59,866 bases of DNA from Yaniella sp. (GTDB lineage: Bacteria > Actinomycetota > Actinomycetes > Actinomycetales > Micrococcaceae), in contig NZ_JAKDKW010000004.1 of assembly GCF_030453185.1 (NCBI RefSeq), forward strand, positions 1-59,866, written 5' to 3'. Made by a program: the position numbers and the translations under genes. Of the stretch, positions 18,439 through 27,364 are shown piece by piece. Under the pieces are notes generated by a model. It was not told where the DNA came from and did no database searches. It was given only the letters and a program-made list of their open reading frames with translations. Within the stretch, counting starts at the first letter, position 1, and each line of letters opens with the position of its first letter.

Positions 18439-19367
18439 CTTAGGGGTTTACCACGGCGGGGGTAGAGCTCGGACATCAGGTTCCGCCTTGCGGGCCGCTC
18501 CCAACGTTTTCGTCCGGTGTGCGTGTTGAAAATTGGGTTTTGCGCCAACATGCCGCGTATGAATTTCTCGCGGCCGGTCACGAAGTCTTCGTCACTGACT
18601 TTCTGAAAATCTTGGCGCACGCCGTCGCGATAGCGCTGATAAGCGCCACTGGAACGAGCAAGGACTTCGAGGTCAGCATCGGTGAGCACTTTGCCGCCGA
18701 AATCCTCCTCAATTGGATCATGCGTGAACGTCAGGCGAATCAAGCGTCCGGTTTCTAAGATTTCGGGGCCTGGTACGCCAAGCTCCGGTAGGACGCGTTC
18801 GGCAAGTCGAGCAGAGTCCTCTTCGTCCTGTCCTGGTGGGTGCATTGGATCGGCACGATAGATAGCGTCATGGAACCAGGCAGCGAGCTTTACGGCCCGG
18901 GGGAAGGGGCCCATTGGTTCCCCCTGACGTTCCAGATATTCGATGTTCTTGAGCACTGACATCAGGTGCGTCAAATCGTGATAGTGCCGGTGATCTTCAT
19001 CCCAACGTTCCAGCAGGGCATCGCATATCGGGTCACGTTCGAGTTCCGAAGTGTTCGGGAAGAGCCGTGCAAAACGTTGATGCAGAATTTTTTCGAGTTT
19101 GGAAGAGCGTTCTGCTGCCGTAATGCGCAACCCAGATTTCACTAGGCGACGTACCAGCTCTGATCCGGAGACCTCCTGGGCTCCCGCGGTCACGAGGTCT
19201 TCGTACATGCTGACTGGAACGTCGTAGTGGTCCCCATCAAAAGCATTGGGTGCGACCCCGGTTGCACGAGCAAAAGCATGCAATTCTTCTAGTGACTCGT
19301 CAGACACTAGGTGGGAGAACACGGTGCCGTGCGCTGGCCACCGTGCGGGATCGATCAATACGGCCAT
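18435..19367 (-). CDS. DUF4031 domain fused to HD hydrolase domain
   Basis: A 310-residue two-domain protein. Residues 1-80 are DUF4031 (VLIDPARWPAHGTVFSHLVS and DHYDVPVSMYEDLVTAGA). Residues 95-300 form an HD-type metal phosphohydrolase-like domain with DHRHYHDLTHL and AWFHDAIYRAD. The domains occur as separate genes in many actinobacteria, so their fusion suggests they act on the same substrate, possibly a nucleotide (inference). It follows the WXG100 gene by 73 bases on the same strand. Confidence 0.85.
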   Translation of the reverse strand: MAVLIDPARWPAHGTVFSHLVSDESLEELHAFARATGVAPNAFDGDHYDVPVSMYEDLVTAGAQEVSGSELVRRLVKSGLRITAAERSSKLEKILHQRFARLFPNTSELERDPICDALLERWDEDHRHYHDLTHLMSVLKNIEYLERQGEPMGPFPRAVKLAAWFHDAIYRADPMHPPGQDEEDSARLAERVLPELGVPGPEILETGRLIRLTFTHDPIEEDFGGKVLTDADLEVLARSSGAYQRYRDGVRQDFQKVSDEDFVTGREKFIRGMLAQNPIFNTHTGRKRWERPARRNLMSELYPRRGKPLS

Positions 19368-19440
19368 CCTCCTAGCCTACCCACCAAACCCCTCACCCCG
19401 TGTGATTCTAGACCTCGAGGTGAAAGGTTGATGTCGTTTG

Positions 19441-19731
19441 TTAGCCGCGGAACATGGCTGCGTTTGCCTGTTCGGTAGATTCGTATTGTTGGCCAGCATG
19501 CTGCATGGCGTCTCGAATGGAACGCAGGGACTCTTCAACGCGTTGCTGTGTACCACGCCACTCCGTGACAACTGTCTGGAAGTTTGATGATGCTTGACCC
19601 ACCCAGGACTCTTGTAACTGCCGGAGCTGAGCATCCATGCTGTTGACCTCGGCCTGGATTCTATCGGCAGTGGACTGGACCCCATTTGCCTTCGTGAAGA
19701 GTTCTTGGACATCAATTTGGATACGAGCCAT
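19441..19731 (-). CDS. WXG100 family (ESAT-6-like) protein
   Basis: A 96-residue helical-hairpin protein with the family turn motif WVG, here in QESWVGQASSNFQTVV near the middle, and a C-terminal helix ending QANAAMFRG. WXG100 proteins are exported as dimers by type VII (ESX/EssC) systems. No EccC/EssC, EccB, EccD or mycosin gene lies near, and no second WXG100 gene is present, so it may form a homodimer and use a secretion system encoded elsewhere. I chose the ATG at 19731 because TAGGAGAACC precedes it. Confidence 0.88.
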   Translation of the reverse strand: MARIQIDVQELFTKANGVQSTADRIQAEVNSMDAQLRQLQESWVGQASSNFQTVVTEWRGTQQRVEESLRSIRDAMQHAGQQYESTEQANAAMFRG

Positions 19732-19836
19732 AACGGTTCTCCTAGATAGCTGGGACATCACGTGCCGTGATGCGGTACAGCCAGCCTAGGAATCTTCAAG
19801 GTATATGGGGCACGCAAGCGAACCTAGTGTGGATAA

Positions 19837-21402
19837 CTATTGATTATCAGGATCGTCTGTGGAGAAATCACCGGCGCTGTCATCCTCGTCATCGTCGTCC
19901 GGAGCCAGCGGGTGATATGGGAGTCGGACTACCATGGTCGCTCCGCCGCCGGGTGTTTCCTCGTGTCGAACGCTGCCTTTGTGCTGGCTCACGATGCCGG
20001 CAACAATGGCCAGTCCGAGTCCACTACCGCCGGTGTCACGGTGGCGAGAGGTGTCGGCTCGGTAGAAGCGTTGGAAGATTTTTTCGGCATCTTCCTCAGA
20101 AATACCCGGACCGTGATCTCGAATCTTGATCACTGATTGAGTGCCGTGCGTGGTGGGGCTGCCGGTGGTGTCTGGGGTGGACTCTTCGGTCCCCACCGCA
20201 ATTTTAATGTCGGTGCCTTCCGGGGTGTAGCGCAACACATTGGTCATCAGATTCGAAATTACCTGACGTAGCCGGTTGGAATCTCCAAAGGTGGGAGCCG
20301 ACTTCGGGCCCGATTCGCCATCCAGCCCGGTGAGGGTGATGTTTCTACCCTGTGCGGTGGCACGAGTATCCACGACCAGGTCTGAAGCGAGCCCCAACAG
20401 GTCGATGGGCTGAGACTCCAGGGTGCGCTGTTCATCGAGTCGCGCCAAGGTCAGGAGGTCTTCCACCAGCTGGGTCATGCGTTTGGCTTCTGATTCGATG
20501 CGACCCATGGCAGTGCCGACATCGTCGTCGGACGCCAGCGCCCCGTGACGATAGAGCTCGGAGAAGCCGCGGATGGTTACCAAGGGTGTACGAAGTTCGT
20601 GAGAGGCGTCCTGTACGAAGCGACGCATCCGTTCTTCCGATTGCTCATTGGCGCGGAAAGCGATTTCGATGTGTGCCAGCATGGCGTTCAAGGAACGGGA
20701 GAGACGGCCGACCTCGGTGTCTGGTGCTCCCGACGGCACACGTTTGGAAAGATCGCCCGCGGCGATACCCGCTGCAGTGCGTTCGACTCGGTTCAATGGG
20801 CGGAAAGCCGTGGTTACGAGCCCGTAGGCAATCATGGTGACCACCAGGGTGGCTAAGAAACCAATGGTGATCACCAAGGTGGTCACGCGTTCTACAGAGC
20901 GCTCGACAGGGTCCAACGGTAAGGCAATGGCCACGGTGCCACCATCGGATTCCAGCCGGTAGATCTGTACTCGCCACTGACTCTGGGGGTCGCTTTGTCC
21001 TGGTACTTCAAAAGAGGAGGAGCCATGTTCTGCGGCTTGCGCAGCACTGAGGCGTTGAATGTCTGGCACATCGGCACCCTCAGTGTGAATTCGAGACACG
21101 AGGTTGCCCTCATTATCCCAGGACTCGCCGTAAAACCGCACGATCGTTTGCTGGAAACTCCCCGTATCGTAGGGGCCCGCCGAACCCATGGACGTGAGAA
21201 ACATTGACACGTTGTGCCGGTTTGTGAAGATGTTCTCATCGATTTGGCGGACAAGTTCTTGCCGGTACAACGAGGCTGTCAAGAGGGCAGTCGTGGCTAC
21301 GGTGAGGGCCATGAGCACTCCGGTGATAAGTGTCAGCTGAGTGCGGAGAGAGGTGGCCTGCCAGGTGCGGACTATCCACTGCAGCAGTTTCGGTTTGGCC
21401 AT
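19837..21402 (-). CDS. Sensor histidine kinase
   Basis: A 521-residue membrane sensor kinase: transmembrane helix at about 23-45, an outside sensing region of about 125 residues, a second helix at about 173-199, HAMP linker to about 250, and the HisKA box FVQDASHELRTPLVTIRG with phospho-acceptor His 268. The HATPase domain follows, with NLMTNVLRYTPEG, DHGPGIS and GSGLGLAIVAGI. It ends in an acidic tail. It begins 10 bases after the response regulator, so the pair form one operon. The arrangement is close to the actinobacterial TcrAS/TrcRS type; the signal is not known. Confidence 0.95.
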   Translation of the reverse strand: MAKPKLLQWIVRTWQATSLRTQLTLITGVLMALTVATTALLTASLYRQELVRQIDENIFTNRHNVSMFLTSMGSAGPYDTGSFQQTIVRFYGESWDNEGNLVSRIHTEGADVPDIQRLSAAQAAEHGSSSFEVPGQSDPQSQWRVQIYRLESDGGTVAIALPLDPVERSVERVTTLVITIGFLATLVVTMIAYGLVTTAFRPLNRVERTAAGIAAGDLSKRVPSGAPDTEVGRLSRSLNAMLAHIEIAFRANEQSEERMRRFVQDASHELRTPLVTIRGFSELYRHGALASDDDVGTAMGRIESEAKRMTQLVEDLLTLARLDEQRTLESQPIDLLGLASDLVVDTRATAQGRNITLTGLDGESGPKSAPTFGDSNRLRQVISNLMTNVLRYTPEGTDIKIAVGTEESTPDTTGSPTTHGTQSVIKIRDHGPGISEEDAEKIFQRFYRADTSRHRDTGGSGLGLAIVAGIVSQHKGSVRHEETPGGGATMVVRLPYHPLAPDDDDEDDSAGDFSTDDPDNQ

Positions 21403-21412
21403 GTAAAGTTAT

Positions 21413-22120
21413 TTAGCGTTTATCTAAGGTGCGCAGCAGGTAGCCGACACCGCGTTTGGTATGGATCATTTTTGGCCGGTCGCCGGCGTCAATTTTGCGG
21501 CGCAGGTAAGAAATATAGGATTCCACGATCGAAGCATCGCCGTTGAAGTCATACTCCCAGACATGATCCAGGATCTGCGCTTTCGAGAGCACCCGGTTCG
21601 GGTTCATCATCAAGTACCGCAATAGCTTGAACTCGGTGGGGGACAGGTCAATGATGTCGCCGCCACGGCGCACTTCGTGAGCGTCGTCGTCGAGTTCGAG
21701 ATCGTCGACCACCATGATCGCTTCGTCGTCCTCGGCGGGCGCGGTACGGCGGAGAACCGCGCGAATACGAGCTACGACTTCGTCAAGGCTAAAAGGCTTG
21801 GTGACATAGTCATCACCTCCGACCGTTAGACCGGTGACTTTATCTTCGGTCTCATCGCGAGCGGTCAAAAAGACAACGGGGAAGTGGCGACCGGTCGCGC
21901 GCAGTTTACGGGTTACTGAGAACCCGTCCATGTCGGGCAACATGACGTCGAGTACCGCCAGGTCTGGATTATGTGCTTCTGCCGCTTCGAGCGCTTCGCG
22001 GCCGTTGGACGCGGCGATCACGTCGAAACCGGCGAACCGCAGCGAGGTGGAGAGCAGTTCGCGGATGTTTGGTTCGTCATCGACGACTAAGAGTTTTGCT
22101 TCATAAGTTTGAGACGTCAT
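21413..22120 (-). CDS. OmpR-family response regulator
   Basis: A 235-residue regulator with receiver domain (acidic pocket DDEPN, phospho-acceptor Asp 58 in LAVLDVMLPDMDGF, conserved Lys in TKPFSLDEVV) and a C-terminal winged helix with SPTEFKLLRYLMMNPNRVLS and IVESYISYLRRKID. It is partnered with the kinase immediately downstream. The small membrane protein gene lies 57 bases upstream on the same strand. Confidence 0.96.
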   Translation of the reverse strand: MTSQTYEAKLLVVDDEPNIRELLSTSLRFAGFDVIAASNGREALEAAEAHNPDLAVLDVMLPDMDGFSVTRKLRATGRHFPVVFLTARDETEDKVTGLTVGGDDYVTKPFSLDEVVARIRAVLRRTAPAEDDEAIMVVDDLELDDDAHEVRRGGDIIDLSPTEFKLLRYLMMNPNRVLSKAQILDHVWEYDFNGDASIVESYISYLRRKIDAGDRPKMIHTKRGVGYLLRTLDKR

Positions 22121-22177
22121 GTCTCCATTGTAAAAAAACTAACCTGAGAGCCAGCTGAACGTTTGCTGGGTGCGTTA

Positions 22178-22429
22178 CTAGGAACGCTGGCGACGGCGTC
22201 GCACCATGACGTTGCCGACGAGCGCTATGAGGAGCAGGATGAACCCGGTGGGGAAGGCAAATAGGGCTAGCCAGAACAACCAGATTGCGGGTGTGACACC
22301 GGCAAAGTAGTAGATCAGCACTCCAACGAGTGCCAGGAATGACACCACCACGGTGGCCACCCCGAGCCACAGAACGGTGGCGATCCAGGTTGGCATCACG
22401 TCGAGATTTTTGTGGTCATATGTGGTCAT
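22178..22429 (-). CDS. Small two-span membrane protein
   Basis: An 83-residue protein with two transmembrane helices, about 14-38 and 44-70, and a strongly basic end (RRRRQRS), so both ends are probably cytoplasmic. It lies just ahead of the two-component genes and may be co-transcribed with them. I do not recognise a family. I prefer the ATG at 22429 (MTTYDHKN) to a longer frame because the extension is not hydrophobic or conserved-looking. Confidence 0.6.
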   Translation of the reverse strand: MTTYDHKNLDVMPTWIATVLWLGVATVVVSFLALVGVLIYYFAGVTPAIWLFWLALFAFPTGFILLLIALVGNVMVRRRRQRS

Positions 22430-22598
22430 GAACGGTATTCTACGCTTGCAGCACAGGAACGCGCTCATTGCGAAGAGTGGTGCCAAATAGCACTATACTT
22501 GCCTGGTATAGGCTTTTGGGGTTCTCGTAACCGCACCCGGATGGTGTGTGACGGGAACCCTTTGTGAATGACGTACGTGACAAAGGAAATGACCATAC

Positions 22599-22982
22599 AT
22601 GCCAACCGGCAGAGTAAAGTTTTACGATCATAATAAGGGATTCGGGTTTATCACCACCGACGACGGCGATGACATTCATTTGCCGGAATCAGCGCTGCCC
22701 GCAGGCGTGACCCAGCTTCGTCCTGGTACCCGCGTGGAATTTGGTATCGCAGATTCTCGTCGTGGCCCGCAGGCACTTTCGGTGGAACCGATAGATAAAC
22801 TCCCCTCGGTGGTTCGTGCCACCAGACCAAAAGCCCAGGATATGGCCGGCATTGTTGACGATTTGATTCGGATGCTGGATTCGGCCTCCACTGGGTTGCG
22901 TTCCGGCCGTTACCCGGCTTCCAAGCAGGCCGAGCAGATGGCCACCATCATGAGAAGGGTGGCTGATGCATTTGATGCATGA
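22599..22982 (+). CDS. Cold-shock-domain protein with C-terminal extension
   Basis: A 127-residue protein with a cold-shock domain over residues 1-66 and an additional helical part of about 60 residues. The RNP1 motif KGFGFI is intact, but the RNP2 region reads DIHLPESAL instead of the usual V-F-V-H-F-S, so nucleic-acid contacts may differ. This longer form is typical of actinobacteria and differs from the 67-residue CspA. Its stop lies inside the start of the DUF3027 gene, so the two are translationally coupled. Confidence 0.88.
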   Translation: MPTGRVKFYDHNKGFGFITTDDGDDIHLPESALPAGVTQLRPGTRVEFGIADSRRGPQALSVEPIDKLPSVVRATRPKAQDMAGIVDDLIRMLDSASTGLRSGRYPASKQAEQMATIMRRVADAFDA

Positions 22983-23622
22983 AACCGAAGAAGACACTGT
23001 CCTGACTACCGAACAAGTACGCGCTACTTTCGGGCCGCCGCGGACTGTAAGTCGTAAACCGCGGGTTGATGCTGCGCTGACTGATGCCGTTGATATCGCA
23101 CGCTCTGCGCTCGCCGATTTTGCTGACGAAGCGGAAGTTGGCGACCACATCGGTGTTGTTGCCGACGATGAGCGCGTGGTGACGCACCGGTTCGCGTCCA
23201 AAGTCCGAGGCTATGGCGGCTGGGAGTTTTTTACTACGTTAGCCAGGGCACCGCGCTCCAAGGTTATTACCGTGTGTGAATCCGGTATGTTGCCCGGTGA
23301 AAATTCCATTCTGGCGCCCGAATGGGTGCCGTGGATGGATCGTGCATCGGAAGAAGAGCGCATTCGGCTCGATGCTATTGCCGCTGGCGAAGACCCGGCC
23401 AAAGCACTCGAGGACGCTGGCTATGGTCAAGAAGTCGAAGCTGAAGCTGTAGAAGAGCCCGCAACAACTGCACCACAGCCGCAAGATGAAGACGTCTCAG
23501 AGAAGAATAAGCAGGCTCGCCGTGCTGCGAAGCGTCGGCGGGCAAAGCAAAAAGCTGCACGCCAGAAAAAGAACAAAAAATCTGGTGGCAAAGATCAAAA
23601 GGCTCAAGCCTCGAAAAATTAG
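22966..23622 (+). CDS. DUF3027 family protein
   Basis: A 218-residue protein of the actinobacterial family DUF3027, with the conserved block VGDHIGVVADDERVVTHRFA, GWEFFTTLARAPRS and ENSILAPEWVPWMDR. It ends in an acidic stretch followed by a Lys/Arg/Ala-rich tail (about 175-218) that resembles nucleic-acid-binding tails. It overlaps the cold-shock gene by 17 bases; an ATG at 22975 is an alternative start. The fixed pairing with the cold-shock protein suggests a shared role in RNA or DNA binding (inference). Confidence 0.88.
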   Translation: MHLMHETEEDTVLTTEQVRATFGPPRTVSRKPRVDAALTDAVDIARSALADFADEAEVGDHIGVVADDERVVTHRFASKVRGYGGWEFFTTLARAPRSKVITVCESGMLPGENSILAPEWVPWMDRASEEERIRLDAIAAGEDPAKALEDAGYGQEVEAEAVEEPATTAPQPQDEDVSEKNKQARRAAKRRRAKQKAARQKKNKKSGGKDQKAQASKN

Positions 23623-23648
23623 CACTGAGACGACGTCTCAAATACAGC

Positions 23649-23701
23649 GGTGGCCGTTGCTCTGCATAGAGTATTGCAGGACAACGGCCACCCGTGTTTT
23701 T
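23649..23701. terminator. Bidirectional terminator between DUF3027 and serC genes
   Basis: GGTGGCCGTTG (23649-23659) pairs with CAACGGCCACC (23682-23692) across a 22-base loop, with five T at 23696-23700 on the plus strand. Confidence 0.8.
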
Positions 23702-23713
23702 AGGCCTCGAAGG

Positions 23714-24847
<1,134 letters not shown>

Positions 24848-25076
24848 TTAGCAGAAGGTGGCAGGTTACCTGATCCATTGTGGACTGTCACAGGTATGTC
24901 TCACCATAATAAGCCGTCATATGAACTGGATTCCCGGGCCAATGTGGTCAATCCGACAGCCCTTCGCGAAAGATTGTAGATAAGTTCTCGTTCCGGCATG
25001 GTCGGATACGTATGATAGATGGGATTAATTGGTCCAGCGGCATTGAGGCCGCAGTGCAGATGAAGGAACGTGGGCA

Positions 25077-25808
25077 GTGGTAGATCTAATCGATACAACT
25101 GAAATGTACTTACGCACCATCTATGAACTGATGGAAGAAGGTATCGCGCCGTTGCGTGCACGAATTGCCGAGCGTCTGGAGCATTCTGGCCCCACGGTGT
25201 CGCAAACGGTGGCTCGGATGGAGCGCGACGGATTATTGCATGTTGCATCGGATCGTCGGTTGGAACTAACCCAAGAGGGGTTGAACGCTGCCGCGACTGT
25301 CATGCGCAAACATCGTTTGGCGGAAAGGCTCCTCGCCGATGTTATTGGTTTGGACTGGCCCTACGTCCACGATGAGGCATGCAGGTGGGAGCATGTGATG
25401 AGTGACCAGGTCGAAGCTCGACTGATGGTGTTACTTGATTCTCCTTCCAACTCGCCATTTGGTAATCAAATACCGTTACTTGAAGAACTTGGTGGCCCCA
25501 CAACTGGACTTGAGCCCGCTACTTACGAAGGCGAACCGCTAACTGTGGCGTTAGAGCAGCCAGGTAATTTCGAAGTTAAAGTGCTGACCGAGGCAATTCA
25601 AACTGACCCAGAGCTGCTCACACAGTTTGCTGCGGCGGGTATTCAACCGGGTGCGGTCTTGGCTGCAGAATCGGCAGATGGGTATGTCGCCGCGCGGACA
25701 ATTAAGCGCGGCCCCCAGCTGCCCGGAGACGTGCAGGATTTCTCTGATCTGGGGCTCGAAATTTCTGAAGACACCGCAGCGCATGTTCGGGTTGTCCGGG
25801 TCAAGTAA
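25077..25808 (+). CDS. ideR: Iron-dependent repressor, DtxR/IdeR family
   Basis: A 243-residue metal-sensing repressor. The N-terminal winged helix includes DTTEMYLRTIYELMEEG and SGPTVSQTVARMERDGL, almost as in mycobacterial IdeR. The dimerisation domain has MRKHRLAERLLADVIGLDW and the metal ligands in EACRWEHVMS (Cys, Glu, His). A C-terminal SH3-like domain of about 85 residues follows, as in full-length IdeR/DtxR. The start is GTG at 25077 with GAAGGAAC upstream. It should bind iron boxes such as the match upstream of dps in this window. Confidence 0.93.
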   Translation: MVDLIDTTEMYLRTIYELMEEGIAPLRARIAERLEHSGPTVSQTVARMERDGLLHVASDRRLELTQEGLNAAATVMRKHRLAERLLADVIGLDWPYVHDEACRWEHVMSDQVEARLMVLLDSPSNSPFGNQIPLLEELGGPTTGLEPATYEGEPLTVALEQPGNFEVKVLTEAIQTDPELLTQFAAAGIQPGAVLAAESADGYVAARTIKRGPQLPGDVQDFSDLGLEISEDTAAHVRVVRVK

Positions 25809-25882
25809 TCGAACCGTGATGTTGGGAGGAAATAAGCCTCCTAAGCGGCGTTGAAACGCCCGAAAATAACGTGTTGTTGTAG

Positions 25883-25985
25883 AAATGTCACGAGCCGTTA
25901 TACTTGTCCTTCCGCACAAACATGCGGATGTTGCGGAACAAATGCCAATGTTTGTCAACTAATCGTTATCCGAACGTGACATTTT
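25883..25985. other. Structured intergenic element before the NlpC/P60 gene
   Basis: In the 348-base gap between ideR and the hydrolase gene, AAATGTCACG (25883-25892) and CGTGACATTT (25975-25984) form a perfect 10-base inverted repeat 82 bases apart. Between them TTCCGCA and TGCGGAA (25910-25938) and ACAAA with TTTGT (25939-25954) can form two inner hairpins. T-rich bases follow on the plus strand. This could be a folded RNA leader, a small RNA or a large operator. The rest of the gap holds nothing I recognise. Confidence 0.45.
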
Positions 25986-26156
25986 GTTTTGCTTCCACTA
26001 AGCTGACTCTCGGTGCCTGAACAGAATAGGTTCTTGCACTGGCCACCAGTTTGCTTTGTACTCCGCGGCTGGCTGGCGAAACATAGCAGTTGTATCAACG
26101 TGTTCATGGCGGAGTGAGGCTCAACGTCCTGCAGCACATGAGAGAGGTAAAACCAA

Positions 26157-26975
26157 GTGTCGAAGCGCATTTCAACCGCACGTCATCGTGCAACTCCTGA
26201 GAAGGGCGCAACGCTAGGGGCTATGACTCAGGTCATCGGCCGCTCGGGTCGCCAGGCAGCTGTTCTTGCAGCAGCCTCCGGAATGGTTCTAGCCGTACCA
26301 CCAGCAGCTAATGCTGCTCCTGTGCAGACTGATCGTGAAACATCGACTCTGCCAGCCACAAACTTTAAGCTGGAACGTACCTCGCGCAATGCAGATGTCA
26401 TCTCCGCCGAGCCTGGCACGCTGAGTCTGAACCGTGCAGATATTGAATCTGAGCACAACGAGCCTGAGCCAGCACCAGAGACTGAGTCGACAGAAGAAGC
26501 TGACCTGGCTCCGGTAACACGGGAAACTGCAGACGAAACTTCCACCGAAACCCAGAACGAAACTCAGAGCGAAACTGAAACCGCTTCGACCACCGAGACT
26601 CAGGAAGCACCAGCTCCCTCCTCGTCCGGGTCATTGGGCGCAGTTGTTTCAGCTGCATACTCGGGTGTCGGTACACCATACGTATGGGGCGGCAAAGGAC
26701 CAGGCGGCTGGGACTGCTCTGGTTTCACCGCATGGGCATACGCACAAGCTGGAATCAACATTCCATCCAGCACGTCAGCCATCTTGGGGTCGGGCCAGTT
26801 CGCTCGTACCTCTAGCCCACAGCCAGGCGACCTCGTCTTCCAAAACGGTGGCGGCCACGTTGGCATTTACGTTGGCAACGGCCAGATGATCGGTGCACAG
26901 AACCCATCGACTGGAACTATCCTGCACGACGTTACTCGTAACCCACTGATGGGCTACTACACCTACACCGGCTAG
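26157..26975 (+). CDS. Secreted NlpC/P60 (C40) cell-wall hydrolase
   Basis: A 272-residue exported peptidase expected to cut peptidoglycan stem peptides. The signal peptide spans about 1-53 and ends in an Ala-rich cleavage site. A Glu/Thr-rich linker lies at about 95-158. The NlpC/P60 domain runs from 160: TPYVWGGKGPGGWDCSGFTA with catalytic Cys 187, and DLVFQNGGGHVGIYVGNG with His 234. The third catalytic position is probably Asn 249. The start is GTG at 26157 with GAGAGGT upstream. The transcript may carry a long structured leader. Confidence 0.93.
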   Translation: MSKRISTARHRATPEKGATLGAMTQVIGRSGRQAAVLAAASGMVLAVPPAANAAPVQTDRETSTLPATNFKLERTSRNADVISAEPGTLSLNRADIESEHNEPEPAPETESTEEADLAPVTRETADETSTETQNETQSETETASTTETQEAPAPSSSGSLGAVVSAAYSGVGTPYVWGGKGPGGWDCSGFTAWAYAQAGINIPSSTSAILGSGQFARTSSPQPGDLVFQNGGGHVGIYVGNGQMIGAQNPSTGTILHDVTRNPLMGYYTYTG

Positions 26976-26998
26976 GTTTTCTCTTTTACAACTGCACA

Positions 26999-27042
26999 AT
27001 CAAGGTCTCTTCTGGCAAACAGGAGAGACCTTGATGTATTTA
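26999..27042 (+). terminator. Terminator of the NlpC/P60 gene
   Basis: A 12-base stem, ATCAAGGTCTCT (26999-27010) and AGAGACCTTGAT (27024-27035), followed by GTATTT. It lies just before the DUF6457 gene. Confidence 0.75.
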
Positions 27043-27058
27043 ACAGAAAGTTTACGAC

Positions 27059-27310
27059 GTGTCTCACATACTGCCCGAGTGGGCCAACCAGCTTCTGCGG
27101 TCTTTAGAGATAGACCCCGTTGACATTGATCTCGTTACGCTGCAGGAGATTGTCCAAAACCTCAACGACGATCCACAGCGCGACAGCATCCTTGTTGGGT
27201 TCATTGCCGGTTATGCAGCAGGACTAGCCGAAGGCGGCGGTATGGCCACGTTCGATAAAGCCCACGCCGCATCGGCGCAGTTCATGTATAAGCGCACCTC
27301 AAGGGAATAG
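27059..27310 (+). CDS. DUF6457-type small protein
   Basis: An 83-residue protein resembling DUF6457: LPEWANQLLRSLEID at the start, VTLQEIVQNLN in the middle and FIAGYAAGLAEGGG towards the end. In many genomes such proteins lie beside molybdenum-cofactor genes, but none is visible here. It starts with GTG about 24 bases after the terminator stem; AGAAAG upstream is a modest ribosome site. Confidence 0.65.
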   Translation: MSHILPEWANQLLRSLEIDPVDIDLVTLQEIVQNLNDDPQRDSILVGFIAGYAAGLAEGGGMATFDKAHAASAQFMYKRTSRE

Positions 27311-27364
27311 TTCTCGATATTTGCTGTTGACATGATGCGTAGCAGTGAAAGGGATTTAAAAGTC

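Noticed and set aside
25809-26156. c-di-AMP (ydaO) riboswitch before the NlpC/P60 gene
   Set aside because: Such riboswitches are common before these genes, but the conserved CCCGUCAGCUAAC-type core is missing.
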